64,000 nucleotides of DNA, from NCBI GenBank assembly GCA_017255395.1, contig JAFKDC010000014.1, forward strand, positions 81,964 to 145,963, in the 5' to 3' direction. Shown in pieces: positions 53,031 to 61,820 of this stretch. The position numbers were made by a program, and so were the translations under genes. Source of the stretch: Enemella evansiae (lineage in GTDB: Bacteria > Pseudomonadota > Alphaproteobacteria > Rhodobacterales > Rhodobacteraceae). Numbering within the stretch: the first letter of the stretch is position 1; each line of letters begins with the position of its first letter. Under the pieces are notes generated by a model, which saw only the letters and a list, made by a program, of their open reading frames with translations, had not been told where the DNA came from and ran no database searches.

Positions 53031-53750
53031 ATGTTGTCACGCATCTGGAAGCGACTCGACAGCGCCGAACGGCGCGTGCGGCATTCCTTTGGCAAGGATA
53101 TCTCGTCCCCGTCCGCCCGGCGCTGGTCGAAGCTGCACTACAACCTCTTCGACCATGCCTTCCTGCGCGGGTTCTGGACCAACTTCTGGCCCGTCGCGCC
53201 CGGGGTCTGGCGGTCCAACCAGCCGACCCACCGCCGCTTCGAGAAATACAAGGCCATGGGCATCAAGACCGTGATCAACCTGCGCGGCGAAGACAAATAC
53301 GCCCATTACCTCTTTGAACGCGAAAGCTGCGAGGCGCTGGGGCTGACCCTTGTGGACACCAAGCTCTGGGCCCGCGAGGCCGCCCCGCGCCGCCGCATCG
53401 TCGCCGTGATCGACGCCCTGCGCAGCGCCGAGAAGCCGCTGGTGTTCCACTGCAAATCCGGCGCCGACCGGGCCGGCATGGTCTCTGCCATGTACCTGCT
53501 GATCTTCGAGAACGCCCCTCTGGCGGTCGCCAAGAAGCAGCTGGGCCTGAAATACGCGCATCTGACCTTCACCAAGACCGGCGTGCAGGGCTATGTGCTC
53601 GACACCTACGGCGCGCGCCTGACGCTGGGCGAGATCGGCTTCGAGGACTGGATTCGCACGGAATACGTCGCGCGGCCGATCCAGGAAGGCTTTGACGCCC
53701 GCCGCACGCCGCTGGACACCGCGCGCCTGCTGATGGAGCCGCAGGCTTGA
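53031..53750 (+). CDS. Dual-specificity/tyrosine-type phosphatase
   Basis: 239 residues. The CX5R phosphatase loop is VFHCKSGADRAGM near residue 141-153, and KTVINLRGEDKYAH near 83-96 carries the upstream partner of the fold. Members dephosphorylate proteins or small phosphorylated compounds. The stop overlaps the TTG start of the following ABC transporter (TTGA), so the two are cotranslated. This implies a linked role in envelope or lipid A biology. Substrate unknown. Confidence 0.85.
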   Translation: MLSRIWKRLDSAERRVRHSFGKDISSPSARRWSKLHYNLFDHAFLRGFWTNFWPVAPGVWRSNQPTHRRFEKYKAMGIKTVINLRGEDKYAHYLFERESCEALGLTLVDTKLWAREAAPRRRIVAVIDALRSAEKPLVFHCKSGADRAGMVSAMYLLIFENAPLAVAKKQLGLKYAHLTFTKTGVQGYVLDTYGARLTLGEIGFEDWIRTEYVARPIQEGFDARRTPLDTARLLMEPQA

Positions 53751-55534
53751 CCGCCGCCCCCGACCCCAGCGACCCCGGCCTGACCGAAGAGCCGCGCCCG
53801 CGCCGCCTGCTCTGGTGGATCTGGCGGACCTACCTGCATCGCTATAAGGGGCTGATGCTGCTGGCCATGGTCTTCATGGCCATCGAGGGGTCGATGTTCG
53901 GGCTGCTCAGCTACATGATGAAGCCGATGTTCGACGATGTCTTCGTCGGCGGCAACCAAAGCGCGCTGGCGACCGTCGGGCTGATCGTCATGGCGATCTT
54001 CATGACCCGCGCCGTGGCCAGCGTGGCGCAGAAGGTGCTGCTGGTGCGGGTCTCGCAGATGTCGGTGGCCGACATCCGGCAGGACCTGCTGGAACACGTG
54101 ATGCGGCTGGACCCGGCGTTTCACCAGAAATACGGCCCCGGCTACCTGATCCAGCGGGTCGAAGGCGACGTCGGCGCGATTTCCAAGGTCTGGAGCACGC
54201 TGATCACCGGCGCCGGGCGCGACGTGATCGCGCTTTTCTCGTTGTTCGGCGTGGCGCTGGCGATCGACTGGCGCTGGACGCTGGTGGCGCTGGTCGGCGC
54301 GCCGCTGCTGATCGGGCCCTCGGTGCTGCTGCAACGCTACGTGCGCCGCAACGCGCGGCGGTCCCGCGACGTGGCCGCCGGGCTCTCGACCCGCATGAAC
54401 GAGATCTTCCTCGGCATCCTGCCGGTGAAACTGAACCGCCTCGAACGCTGGCAGGCGAAGAAGTACCGCGCCCTCACCCGCGAACGCATCCGGGTCGAGA
54501 CGCGCTCTGCCGCCGGGCAGGCCTCTCTGCCCGGGCTGATCGACGTGATGTCGGGCATCGGCTTTGTCGGCGTGCTCTATTACGGCGGCGGAGAGATTCT
54601 GTCCGGCGAGAAGTCCGTCGGCGATTTCATGGCCTTCTTCACCGCCATCGGCCTTGCCTTCGAACCGCTGCGCCGTCTGGGCGCCATCAGCGGCGTCTGG
54701 CAGGTGGCAGCCGCCAGCATCGAGCGCATCCAGCAACTGTTGCAAACGCGGCCCGCGCTGGCCAATCCGGCGCAGCCCGTCGCCGCGCCGAAAGGTGTGC
54801 CGGATATCAACCTGCGCGACGTTCACCTGTCCTACGGCGAAGCGGCGATCCTGAAGGGCCTGACCCTGACGGCGGAGGCGGGCAAGACCACGGCGCTGGT
54901 CGGCGCCTCGGGCGCGGGCAAGTCGACGGTCTTCAACATGCTGACCCGGCTGGTGGACCCCTCGTCCGGCGCGGTCGAGATCGGCGGCGTGCCGGTCGCG
55001 GCCATGAGGCTGAGCGACCTGCGCGCCATGATCTCCGTCGTCGCGCAAGAGGCGCTGCTGTTCGATGAAAGCCTGCGCGAGAACATCGTGCTGGACCGCG
55101 AGGTCTCTGACGGCGATCTGCACCGCGCGCTTGAGGCCGCCCATGTGGCGGATTTCCTGCCCCGGCTGGACCGAGGCCTCGACACGCCAGTGGGGCCGCG
55201 CGGCTCGGGCCTGTCGGGCGGCCAGCGGCAGCGGGTGGCGATTGCCCGGGCAATCCTGCGCGACGCCCCGATCCTGCTGCTGGACGAGGCCACAAGCGCG
55301 CTGGACGCCCAGTCGGAACAGGTGGTTCAGGCGGCGCTGGAGCGGCTGTCGAAGGGCCGCACCACGCTGGTGATCGCGCATCGCCTGTCGACCGTGCGCA
55401 ACGCCGACAAGATCGTGGTGATGGACGCGGGGAAAGTGGTCGACGAGGGCACGCACGACAGCCTGATCGCCCGCCCCGGCCCCTATGCCGACCTCTACAG
55501 GCTACAGTTCGAGGGCGCCGAGAGCATGCGCTAG
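53747..55534 (+). CDS. ABC transporter, fused permease and ATPase, MsbA-like
   Basis: 595 residues from a TTG start that overlaps the phosphatase stop. Six membrane helices (about 30-320) precede a nucleotide-binding domain: Walker A GASGAGKST near 388, signature LSGGQRQRVAIARAIL near 488, Walker B ILLLDEATSALD and H-loop IAHRLSTVRN. The architecture is that of exporters such as MsbA, which flip lipid A-core. The cargo is unproven. A glycosyltransferase lies downstream but on the opposite strand. Confidence 0.92.
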   Translation: MTAAPDPSDPGLTEEPRPRRLLWWIWRTYLHRYKGLMLLAMVFMAIEGSMFGLLSYMMKPMFDDVFVGGNQSALATVGLIVMAIFMTRAVASVAQKVLLVRVSQMSVADIRQDLLEHVMRLDPAFHQKYGPGYLIQRVEGDVGAISKVWSTLITGAGRDVIALFSLFGVALAIDWRWTLVALVGAPLLIGPSVLLQRYVRRNARRSRDVAAGLSTRMNEIFLGILPVKLNRLERWQAKKYRALTRERIRVETRSAAGQASLPGLIDVMSGIGFVGVLYYGGGEILSGEKSVGDFMAFFTAIGLAFEPLRRLGAISGVWQVAAASIERIQQLLQTRPALANPAQPVAAPKGVPDINLRDVHLSYGEAAILKGLTLTAEAGKTTALVGASGAGKSTVFNMLTRLVDPSSGAVEIGGVPVAAMRLSDLRAMISVVAQEALLFDESLRENIVLDREVSDGDLHRALEAAHVADFLPRLDRGLDTPVGPRGSGLSGGQRQRVAIARAILRDAPILLLDEATSALDAQSEQVVQAALERLSKGRTTLVIAHRLSTVRNADKIVVMDAGKVVDEGTHDSLIARPGPYADLYRLQFEGAESMR

Positions 55535-55606
55535 GCCGGGGCTCCCCCCGCCTCCGACCCCCGGTCTGACACAGCGGCCCGCCCCGCAGGGGCATGGCCC
55601 GGGCGC

Positions 55607-56281
55607 CTAGCGCCGGTAGCCCTGCGCCAGCCGCTCGGGGTCCACCCCCGCAAGGTAGCGTGCCAGCGTCAGCAGGTTGCGCGCCCCGCGCCGCAGCCAG
55701 CCCTGCCGCCGGTAGCGCGCTGCCGAGGTGACCGCGACCGCGGCCAGCACGCGCACCCGGCTTAGCGCGCGCACCAGCGCCACATCCTCCATCAGCGGAA
55801 TGTCCGGGTAGCCCCCCGCCGCGGCGTAATCCGCCATGGGCAGCAGAAGCCCCTGATCGCCGTATGGCAGGCCGAAGGCCCTTGTGCGCAGGTTGGCCCA
55901 GCCCGCCACCAGCGTCGGCCAAGGGCCTTTGGCGTCGAACCGCAGGCGGAAGGCCCAGGCGCCACCCGTGTCGAGCGCCGCATGCACGGCCTGCGTCCAG
56001 CCCGGCGCCAGCACCGTGTCGGCGTGGATCACCAGCAGCCATTCGCCCCGCGCGGCCTCAACCCCGCGCCGCAGCTGCCCCCCGCGCGAGGGCGCGCCCG
56101 TCACGATCACCGCCCCGGCGGCCTCTGCCACCGTCCGCGTCGCATCCCCGGACCCGCCGTCGGTGACGATCAATTCGCGGATCAGGCCTTCGTGCAGGCC
56201 TTCGGTCAGCGCGGCAAGGCACTGCGGCAGGCCAGCCTGGGCGTTCAGCGTGGGGATGACGATAGAGATCGGAGCGCGCAT
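55607..56281 (-). CDS. Family 2 glycosyltransferase (TIGR04283-like)
   Basis: 224 residues. The GT2 fold starts ISIVIPTLNAQAGLPQCLAAL, has the IVTDGGSGDATR and VIHADTVLAPGW acidic motifs, and the YGDQGLLLPMADYAAAGGYPDIPLMEDV region typical of TIGR04283 proteins, which often sit with arsenosugar or phospholipid-linked genes. The acceptor is unknown. The start at 56281 (MRAPISIVIPTL) is the standard one. Convergent with the ABC gene. Confidence 0.85.
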   Translation of the reverse strand: MRAPISIVIPTLNAQAGLPQCLAALTEGLHEGLIRELIVTDGGSGDATRTVAEAAGAVIVTGAPSRGGQLRRGVEAARGEWLLVIHADTVLAPGWTQAVHAALDTGGAWAFRLRFDAKGPWPTLVAGWANLRTRAFGLPYGDQGLLLPMADYAAAGGYPDIPLMEDVALVRALSRVRVLAAVAVTSAARYRRQGWLRRGARNLLTLARYLAGVDPERLAQGYRR

Positions 56282-56342
56282 GGGGCCTGTTCCCGCAAAG
56301 ACGCTGGCGCTATAAGGCACATGCAGGAAAAAGGAAATCCAG

Positions 56343-57098
56343 ATGTCCGACCATGAGCGCAGCGTCCTGAGGATCAGCGGCGCGGACACCCGGCCCTTTC
56401 TTCAGGGCCTTGTCACCAATGATGTCGAGAAATTGCAGGAGGGGATCATCTACGCCGCCCTGCTGACCGCGCAGGGCAAGTACCGCGCCGATTTCTTCCT
56501 TGTCCCCGACGGGCAGGACGTGCTGCTGGATGTCGCCACGGGTCTTGCGCCTGGCCTCGTGCAGGCGCTGTCGATGTACAAGCTGCGCTCTGACGTCACC
56601 ATCGAGCAGACAGAGCTTTCCGTTGCCCGGGGGCGCGGCCCGGCGCCCGAAGGCGCCTTTGCCGACCCCCGCGATCCCGCCCTTGGCTGGCGCGCCTACG
56701 ACGGGCGCCCCTCGGAACAGGCCGACTGGGACGCGCTGCGCGTCGCGGCGGGGGTGCCGGAAAGCGGCGTGGAGCTGACCCCCGATACCTTCATCCTGGA
56801 GGCCGGGTTCGACCGGCTGAACGGCGTCGACTTCAAGAAGGGCTGCTATGTCGGTCAGGAGGTCACCGCCCGGATGAAGCACAAGACCGAGCTGCGCAAG
56901 GGCCTTGCCCGGGTCCGCGTCGCGGGGGCCGCCCCTGTCGGCACCGAGATCACCGCAGGCGGCAAGAGCGTCGGCACGCTGTTTACGCAGGCCGGGGGTC
57001 AGGGCCTTGCCTACCTGCGCTTCGACCGCGCCGGGCCGGGCATGGAGGCCGGCGGCGCCACGGTCGACTGGGATCAGCGCAGCGGCACGACAGCGTGA
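56343..57098 (+). CDS. ygfZ: Folate-binding protein YgfZ
   Basis: 251 residues. The N-terminal LRISGADTRPFLQGLVTNDVEKL and the C-terminal KGCYVGQEVTARM motif (KGCYxGQE) identify the family. It binds tetrahydrofolate and helps assemble or repair certain iron-sulfur enzymes such as MiaB. Single gene. The start at 56343 follows GAAAAAGGAAA. Confidence 0.93.
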   Translation: MSDHERSVLRISGADTRPFLQGLVTNDVEKLQEGIIYAALLTAQGKYRADFFLVPDGQDVLLDVATGLAPGLVQALSMYKLRSDVTIEQTELSVARGRGPAPEGAFADPRDPALGWRAYDGRPSEQADWDALRVAAGVPESGVELTPDTFILEAGFDRLNGVDFKKGCYVGQEVTARMKHKTELRKGLARVRVAGAAPVGTEITAGGKSVGTLFTQAGGQGLAYLRFDRAGPGMEAGGATVDWDQRSGTTA

Positions 57099-57146
57099 CC
57101 GCAGACCGGGACCGCACACAGGCCCCGGCCCCTGCCGCCGTCAGCG

Positions 57147-57611
57147 CTAAAGCGCCTTCTCGAAGACCTGCACGCCGACCTCGGCCCCGGTCTTGCGCAT
57201 CAGTGCCCCCGACGCCCGGTTGAAGGCGTGTACCCGCGATATCCAGCCCGAGAAGCCCTCGGCCCCGATATCGCGTTCGAAGCGCGCCACCAGCCGCCCC
57301 GCCAGCCCGCGCCGCCGCCAGACCGGATCGACAAACAGCTGGTCCAGCACCGCGATCCGGCGGGACCGTTCCAGCGCGGCCAGACCTTCGGGCAAGGGGC
57401 GCCACAAGAGGTAGCCCCGCGCAAGGCCCTCGGTGCGGTAGACCAGCACCCGGTCGCCCTGCGCCAGCGCGCGGTCGAAGACACCGCGCAGGGCGGCATC
57501 CGCGCCGTCCTCGTGAAAGCGCGCGGGCACATGGGACGCATGCAGCCCGTTCAGCTGGCGCAGCATCTCCACCAGCGTGGGAATATCGCGGTCATCGCAG
57601 GGTTCTATCAT
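57147..57611 (-). CDS. GNAT-family N-acetyltransferase
   Basis: 154 residues. IAVLDQLFVDPVWRRRGLAGRLVARFER near residues 87-115 is the acetyl-CoA motif A (RRRGLAG). The C-terminal FNRASGALMRKTGAEV is the usual GNAT end. The start at 57611 (MIEPCDDRDIP) lies within or just beside the efp terminator, so its expression depends on read-through of that hairpin or on a promoter in the same place. Confidence 0.85.
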   Translation of the reverse strand: MIEPCDDRDIPTLVEMLRQLNGLHASHVPARFHEDGADAALRGVFDRALAQGDRVLVYRTEGLARGYLLWRPLPEGLAALERSRRIAVLDQLFVDPVWRRRGLAGRLVARFERDIGAEGFSGWISRVHAFNRASGALMRKTGAEVGVQVFEKAL

Positions 57612-57612
57612 G

Positions 57613-57646
57613 AAAAAGGCCTCCTGGCTGTGATGCCGGAGGCCTT
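57613..57646 (-). terminator. Terminator after efp, overlapping the next start
   Basis: On the minus strand AAGGCCTCC and GGAGGCCTT pair (9 bp) and are followed by TTTCATG. The T run reaches the GNAT start codon. Confidence 0.8.
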
Positions 57647-57701
57647 GTCTGTCCTGTTTCGCCCCCGGCAGTTGCACGGGGAACGAAGTTGGCCGCACGC
57701 G

Positions 57702-58265
57702 TTATGCGCGTTCGGAATACTCCATGGTTTCGGTGTTCACGACGATCTTCTCGCCCTGCCCGACGAAGGGCGGGACAGAGACGCGCACGCCATTGTCCAG
57801 CAAGGCGGGCTTGAAGCTGTTGGCCGCGGTCTGGCCCTTCACCACCGGTTCCGTCTCGACGATCTCGCAGATGACTTTCTGGGGAACGGTCGCGTTCAGC
57901 GCCTCGGCCTCGTGGAATTCGACAACGATGGTCATGCCGTCCTGCAGGAAGGGGCGCCGGTCGCCGAGAAGCTCGGCTGGCAGTTCCACCTGATCGAAGG
58001 TTTCGGCGTCCATGAAGGTCAGCATGCCGTCGGTCTCGAAGAGGAACTGCATGTCCTTCTGTTCCAGCCGGACGCGTTCGACCTTGTCGGCGCTTCTGAA
58101 GCGTTCGTTAAGTTTCGACCCGTTACGGAGGTTGCGGAGCTCGACCTGCGCAAAAGCGCCGCCCTTGCCGGGTTTGACGTGATCGACTTTCACAGCGGCC
58201 CAGAGGCCGTCGTTGTGCTCCAGGACGTTACCGGGGCGGATCTCGTTACCGTTGATCTTGGGCAT
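57702..58265 (-). CDS. efp: Translation elongation factor P
   Basis: 187 residues. EF-P relieves ribosome stalling at polyproline. Domain 1 holds the loop [14 protein letters not shown] with Lys34 at the tip, the residue modified in many bacteria. The C-terminal [21 protein letters not shown] is standard. The modifying enzymes EpmA/EpmB are not in the window. The start at 58265 ([12 protein letters not shown]) is canonical. Confidence 0.97.
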   Translation of the reverse strand: MPKINGNEIRPGNVLEHNDGLWAAVKVDHVKPGKGGAFAQVELRNLRNGSKLNERFRSADKVERVRLEQKDMQFLFETDGMLTFMDAETFDQVELPAELLGDRRPFLQDGMTIVVEFHEAEALNATVPQKVICEIVETEPVVKGQTAANSFKPALLDNGVRVSVPPFVGQGEKIVVNTETMEYSERA

Positions 58266-58482
58266 GTGGCGAAACCGTGGCAAAAGGTTGATGATACGTT
58301 GACCGCTCCTATATCTGGCGCATCCGCGCCTGACAAGGCAACGATATCTGGTTTTGCATGTGCAGCTAGATATGCACTTAGCGCAACGGTGCTATGCTAA
58401 AACGGGGTATCCGAATCGTGTCGAATAGGTCATACACCGCGATACGCCCGAAAACACAAGAGCAATAATCAAAGGTCGAACT

Positions 58483-58803
58483 ATGAAGGATTTCGTTGAC
58501 AGCACCGCATTCAACGCCGAGCAGGGTAACCGCGCCCGGAAGCTGTTTGCTGCCGTGGTGCTGGCCGCCCTCGATGATGCGATTGCCGATGACAAGAAGT
58601 ACGGCAACGGCCCCGAGCAGATCGCCCGGTGGGCACGCTCGCGCGATGGGCGCGAGGTTCTGTCCTGCGCCGGGATCGACCCGAACGAGCGGGTTGTCTC
58701 TGGCCTGATGGAATTCGTGTCGAAAGGTGTGCGTACCTCTGTTGCGCTGTCGCGCGAAGAGAGCGAGCGCCGTCACGCCGCACAGCAGGCCGAGGCTGCC
58801 TGA
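58483..58803 (+). CDS. Conserved Rhodobacteraceae protein, DUF6280-like
   Basis: 106 residues: FNAEQGNRARKLFAAVVLAALDDAIADDKKYGNG, then IARWARSRDGREVLSCAGIDPNERVV and SVALSREESERRH. The pattern is one I associate with DUF6280-type proteins conserved across Rhodobacterales; function unknown. It is soluble, single, with AAGGTCG before the ATG and a strong terminator after it. Confidence 0.85.
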   Translation: MKDFVDSTAFNAEQGNRARKLFAAVVLAALDDAIADDKKYGNGPEQIARWARSRDGREVLSCAGIDPNERVVSGLMEFVSKGVRTSVALSREESERRHAAQQAEAA

Positions 58804-58830
58804 CCCTCTGAACCGGGTCGCCACGATCAG

Positions 58831-58866
58831 AAAAATCCCGCCCGAAAGGGCGGGTTTTTCTTTTTT
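58831..58866 (+). terminator. Terminator after the DUF6280-like gene
   Basis: CCCGCCC-GAAA-GGGCGGG followed by TTTTTCTTTTTT. It has a GNRA loop, a strong stem and a double T run. Confidence 0.93.
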
Positions 58867-58920
58867 ACGACAGAGCTTTGGGGATCAAGGCCGGAGCGAT
58901 GCCAATGCCCGCCCGGGGCC

Positions 58921-60300
58921 TCAGTCGAACTCCTGGCTCATCACGACGCGGTGGATCTCGCGCCGGACAAGCTTGCGGACGTTGCGGGTGATCCGCTCTC
59001 CCAGCACGCCCTGAAGCTCTTGCCGAACGATGTCCGAGACCATCTGGCGCAGCACCTCTTCGTCGATCACCGCGTGCTCGGCCACAGCACCACCGACCCC
59101 GTCATGGGCATCGATGCTCTCCGCCGTCGCAGCCGACAGTGCCCCGTCGCGCGGCGATGCCTCGTCGCCCTCCGCGTCGATGTCGCGGCGCGCCTGGACC
59201 GGATCGAAGCCCCCGGCGTCTTCCGCACCATCGTCCTCGGACCCGGCGAATGCGGGCGCCGGTACGGTGGGCACGGCTTCGGCTTCGGGGCTGTGGTCTT
59301 CCCACTCAAGCGTGGCCTCGGTGGAGCTTCGGACGAAGGTCGGACGCTCCTGCATGTCTTCCGCTGCCGCATCCTGTTCGGCGACAGGCTTGGCACGATC
59401 CAGCAGCTTTTGCAGCGCCGCGATCTTGCCGTCGAACGTGCTCAGGTTCTCGGCATGGGGGGCGGTCGCACCGCCCTCACCCTGCGACACGGTGGCAAGG
59501 TCTGCCCCGGTGGAGGCCGACAACGGTTCGGCAGGAGACCCGGCATCGCCCGCGTCAGGGGCCACCGCTCCGGTCCGGTCGGTCCCTGAGCCACTGCGAT
59601 CGGACTCGACCTGCGCCGAGGTGTCGGACAGGGGCGCTTGCGCGCAGTCCCCGGCACAGCTGCGCGCAACCTCTTCGCCCACCATGCGGGCCAGCGTGCC
59701 GTTGCGGTCCCCGTCGTCCGGGCGGGCAGGAGCCTCCAGGGGCTCTGCCTCCGGCGCGTCGGACGCCAAGGCCGGGTCCGCTTCCCCCTGCCCCACCTCG
59801 TCCATCGCCTGTGCCTGCGACCCGAGACTGTCCACCTGCTCTTCCGTCACGGAAGCGTCGGCGCCCGGGTCCTCCTGCTGCCAGAAACTTTCTGCCGTCT
59901 TGTCCGGCTGGGCCTGAGCCTCGGCAGTCCGTTCGCCGGGCGCGTCTTTCTCTTCGGCCCTGCTGCGCCATGCCTCGGGCATCCGGGTGGGTTCGACCTG
60001 TGGCGATACCTCGCGCGATGCTTGCGGGGTGTCCTTGTCCAGCCCCTGCCGAATCGCCACCTCGGGCGTCGCGGTGGTGGGGTTCGTCAACAGAACCGGG
60101 TCAGTTACCGTGTCAGAGGCAGCGCGCGAAGCGGGCGGCTCGGCATCGTGAACCCGCAGAGAGGGCGTCAACACAAGACGGCCCGGGGCCGCTTTTGCGG
60201 CTTCCGGCGCTGACCTTGGCGGACGTGTCTCTTCGGTCACGAGTCGCCGGATCGAGGACAGAACGTCCTCTATTTCCACGTTTGTCACGGGATCAGACAT
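58921..60300 (-). CDS. Acidic low-complexity protein with PopZ-like ends, function unknown
   Basis: 459 residues. The N-terminal NVEIEDVLSSIRRLVTEE resembles the N-terminal helix of PopZ-type proteins (MEEILASIRRI). The middle 350 or so residues are acidic, Pro/Ala/Glu/Asp-rich and likely disordered. The C-terminal helix, EVLRQMVSDIVRQELQGVL then GERITRNVRKLVRREIHRVV, is charged and probably oligomerises. This is the order found in PopZ: short helix, long acidic linker, C-terminal oligomerisation helices. Equivalence to PopZ is a hypothesis; the C terminus does not match its sequence. It lies 71 bases after tolC. Confidence 0.8.
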   Translation of the reverse strand: MSDPVTNVEIEDVLSSIRRLVTEETRPPRSAPEAAKAAPGRLVLTPSLRVHDAEPPASRAASDTVTDPVLLTNPTTATPEVAIRQGLDKDTPQASREVSPQVEPTRMPEAWRSRAEEKDAPGERTAEAQAQPDKTAESFWQQEDPGADASVTEEQVDSLGSQAQAMDEVGQGEADPALASDAPEAEPLEAPARPDDGDRNGTLARMVGEEVARSCAGDCAQAPLSDTSAQVESDRSGSGTDRTGAVAPDAGDAGSPAEPLSASTGADLATVSQGEGGATAPHAENLSTFDGKIAALQKLLDRAKPVAEQDAAAEDMQERPTFVRSSTEATLEWEDHSPEAEAVPTVPAPAFAGSEDDGAEDAGGFDPVQARRDIDAEGDEASPRDGALSAATAESIDAHDGVGGAVAEHAVIDEEVLRQMVSDIVRQELQGVLGERITRNVRKLVRREIHRVVMSQEFD

Positions 60301-60371
60301 TGCTATACCACTTTCGCCTCGGGCATCAGGATACCCCCTGCCCGGCCCTCAGACAACAGACGCTGAAAAAA

Positions 60372-61787
60372 CTAATCTTTTCCGAGGGCGCGCAGGACAC
60401 GGTCCAGTTCCTGCCCCTGCTTGCTGCGCGACACCGGCGCGGTCTTCACCATGTTGTAATAGGCCGCCGGGTCGAAAGAGGGTACGTCAAGCCGCAGCGC
60501 CTCTGCCGTCAGCAGGCCGATGGTGCCAAGCACGAGGTATTCGGCGATTGTCTCGTCGACCTGCGCAGAGATCAGGCTGGCGCGGGCGTCCAGAAGCTCT
60601 TGCTCGGCATCCAGCACGTCCAGCGTCGTCCGGGCGCCAAGCGCCGCCTCTTCCCGCACCCCGCGGAAGGCGACCTGCGCGGCACGGACCTGCTCTTCGA
60701 AGGACTCGACCGTGGCCCGGGCGACCCGCAGCTGCGCGTAGGCGTTGCCGACGTTCTGCTCGACCGTATGGGACACGACGTGCAGGTTGGCACGGCTGGC
60801 ATCCCGCTGCGCCACGGACTGCCGCACGGCGGAATCGAGCGCCCCGCCCGAGTAGATCGGCCCCGAGGCGCCGATCCGAAGCGAGCCGCCACGGGTGGAT
60901 GCGCGATTGTCGAAGTTTTCGGAAATCTCGTAGCCCGCGCTGGCGCTGACCGTGGGTTTCCGGGCGCCCTTGGCGATCTCGATCCCGATTTCACGGGCGG
61001 TCACGGTATGCTGGGCGGCGATCAGGTCCGGGTGCTGGCGCAGCGCCAGCGCCTTCGCCTCTTCGACCCGGGCCGGAATGCGCGGAGAGCCCTGCGGGCT
61101 GACGAGGTTGCCCGGCTTCTTGCCGACGGCGGCAAGGTAGGACTCTCCGGCGATGATCAGGTTGCCCTGCGCGGCGGCAAAGGCGGCCTCGGCCTCGGCC
61201 AGCCGGGCCTCGGCCAGTGCCACGTCGGTGCGCGTCACCTCGCCCACTTCGAAGCGGTCGCGCGCGGCGCGCAACTCCTGCCGGATCACGCGGATGTTGT
61301 TCTGCCGCAGCGCCACGGTCTCGGCAGAGCGGCGGATCTCCATGAAGGCGGAAACGGCGTTGTAAAGCACCTGCTGCTCCACCGACACCAGCGTCGCGCG
61401 GGTCGACAGCACCGCCTCTTTCGCCACCTCGATGGCCATGCGGTTGCGGCCCCCGGCGTAGAGCACCTGTTGAAGGCTGATCGAGATATTGGCGGTGTTG
61501 CTGATGTTGCCGGTGTAGCTTGTTGTCAGCGCGGTGCGGCTGATGCCGTAGCTGCGCTGCACACCCCCGGCCCAGCTGAGTACCGGGCGCAGTTCCGCCA
61601 GCGCCTGCGCCACGTCTTCGTCCGCGGCGCGCAGGGTCGCGCGGTTCTGGTCCAGCAGGCCAGAGTGCATGTAGGCGTGGGTCAGGGCCTCGGCCAGCGT
61701 TTCGGCCCAGGCGGGCGCCGTCCATGTCACCGAAACCAGCGCCGTGGCGGCCCCTGCCAGTAAGGTATTGCGAATCCTGCTCAGCAC
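60372..61787 (-). CDS. tolC: TolC-family outer membrane efflux protein
   Basis: 471 residues. A signal peptide ends at APAWA-ETLAEAL (about residue 28). The rest is two repeats of the outer membrane efflux fold, with long heptad coils (for example RDRFEVGEVTRTDVALAEARLAEAEAAFA) and YAQLRVARATVESFEEQV. TolC-type trimers span the outer membrane and periplasm, coupling to type I secretion or efflux pumps. Its partners are not in the window. It lies 33 bases after pcm. Confidence 0.94.
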   Translation of the reverse strand: MLSRIRNTLLAGAATALVSVTWTAPAWAETLAEALTHAYMHSGLLDQNRATLRAADEDVAQALAELRPVLSWAGGVQRSYGISRTALTTSYTGNISNTANISISLQQVLYAGGRNRMAIEVAKEAVLSTRATLVSVEQQVLYNAVSAFMEIRRSAETVALRQNNIRVIRQELRAARDRFEVGEVTRTDVALAEARLAEAEAAFAAAQGNLIIAGESYLAAVGKKPGNLVSPQGSPRIPARVEEAKALALRQHPDLIAAQHTVTAREIGIEIAKGARKPTVSASAGYEISENFDNRASTRGGSLRIGASGPIYSGGALDSAVRQSVAQRDASRANLHVVSHTVEQNVGNAYAQLRVARATVESFEEQVRAAQVAFRGVREEAALGARTTLDVLDAEQELLDARASLISAQVDETIAEYLVLGTIGLLTAEALRLDVPSFDPAAYYNMVKTAPVSRSKQGQELDRVLRALGKD

Positions 61788-61820
61788 ATCGGCCCCCGTT
61801 TGCTCGTCGGCTCCGCTTTC

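Noticed and set aside
59139..61763. An 874-codon rightward frame over the PopZ-like gene and tolC
   Set aside because: Antisense to tolC, which has a signal peptide and clear efflux fold; the frame is low-complexity.
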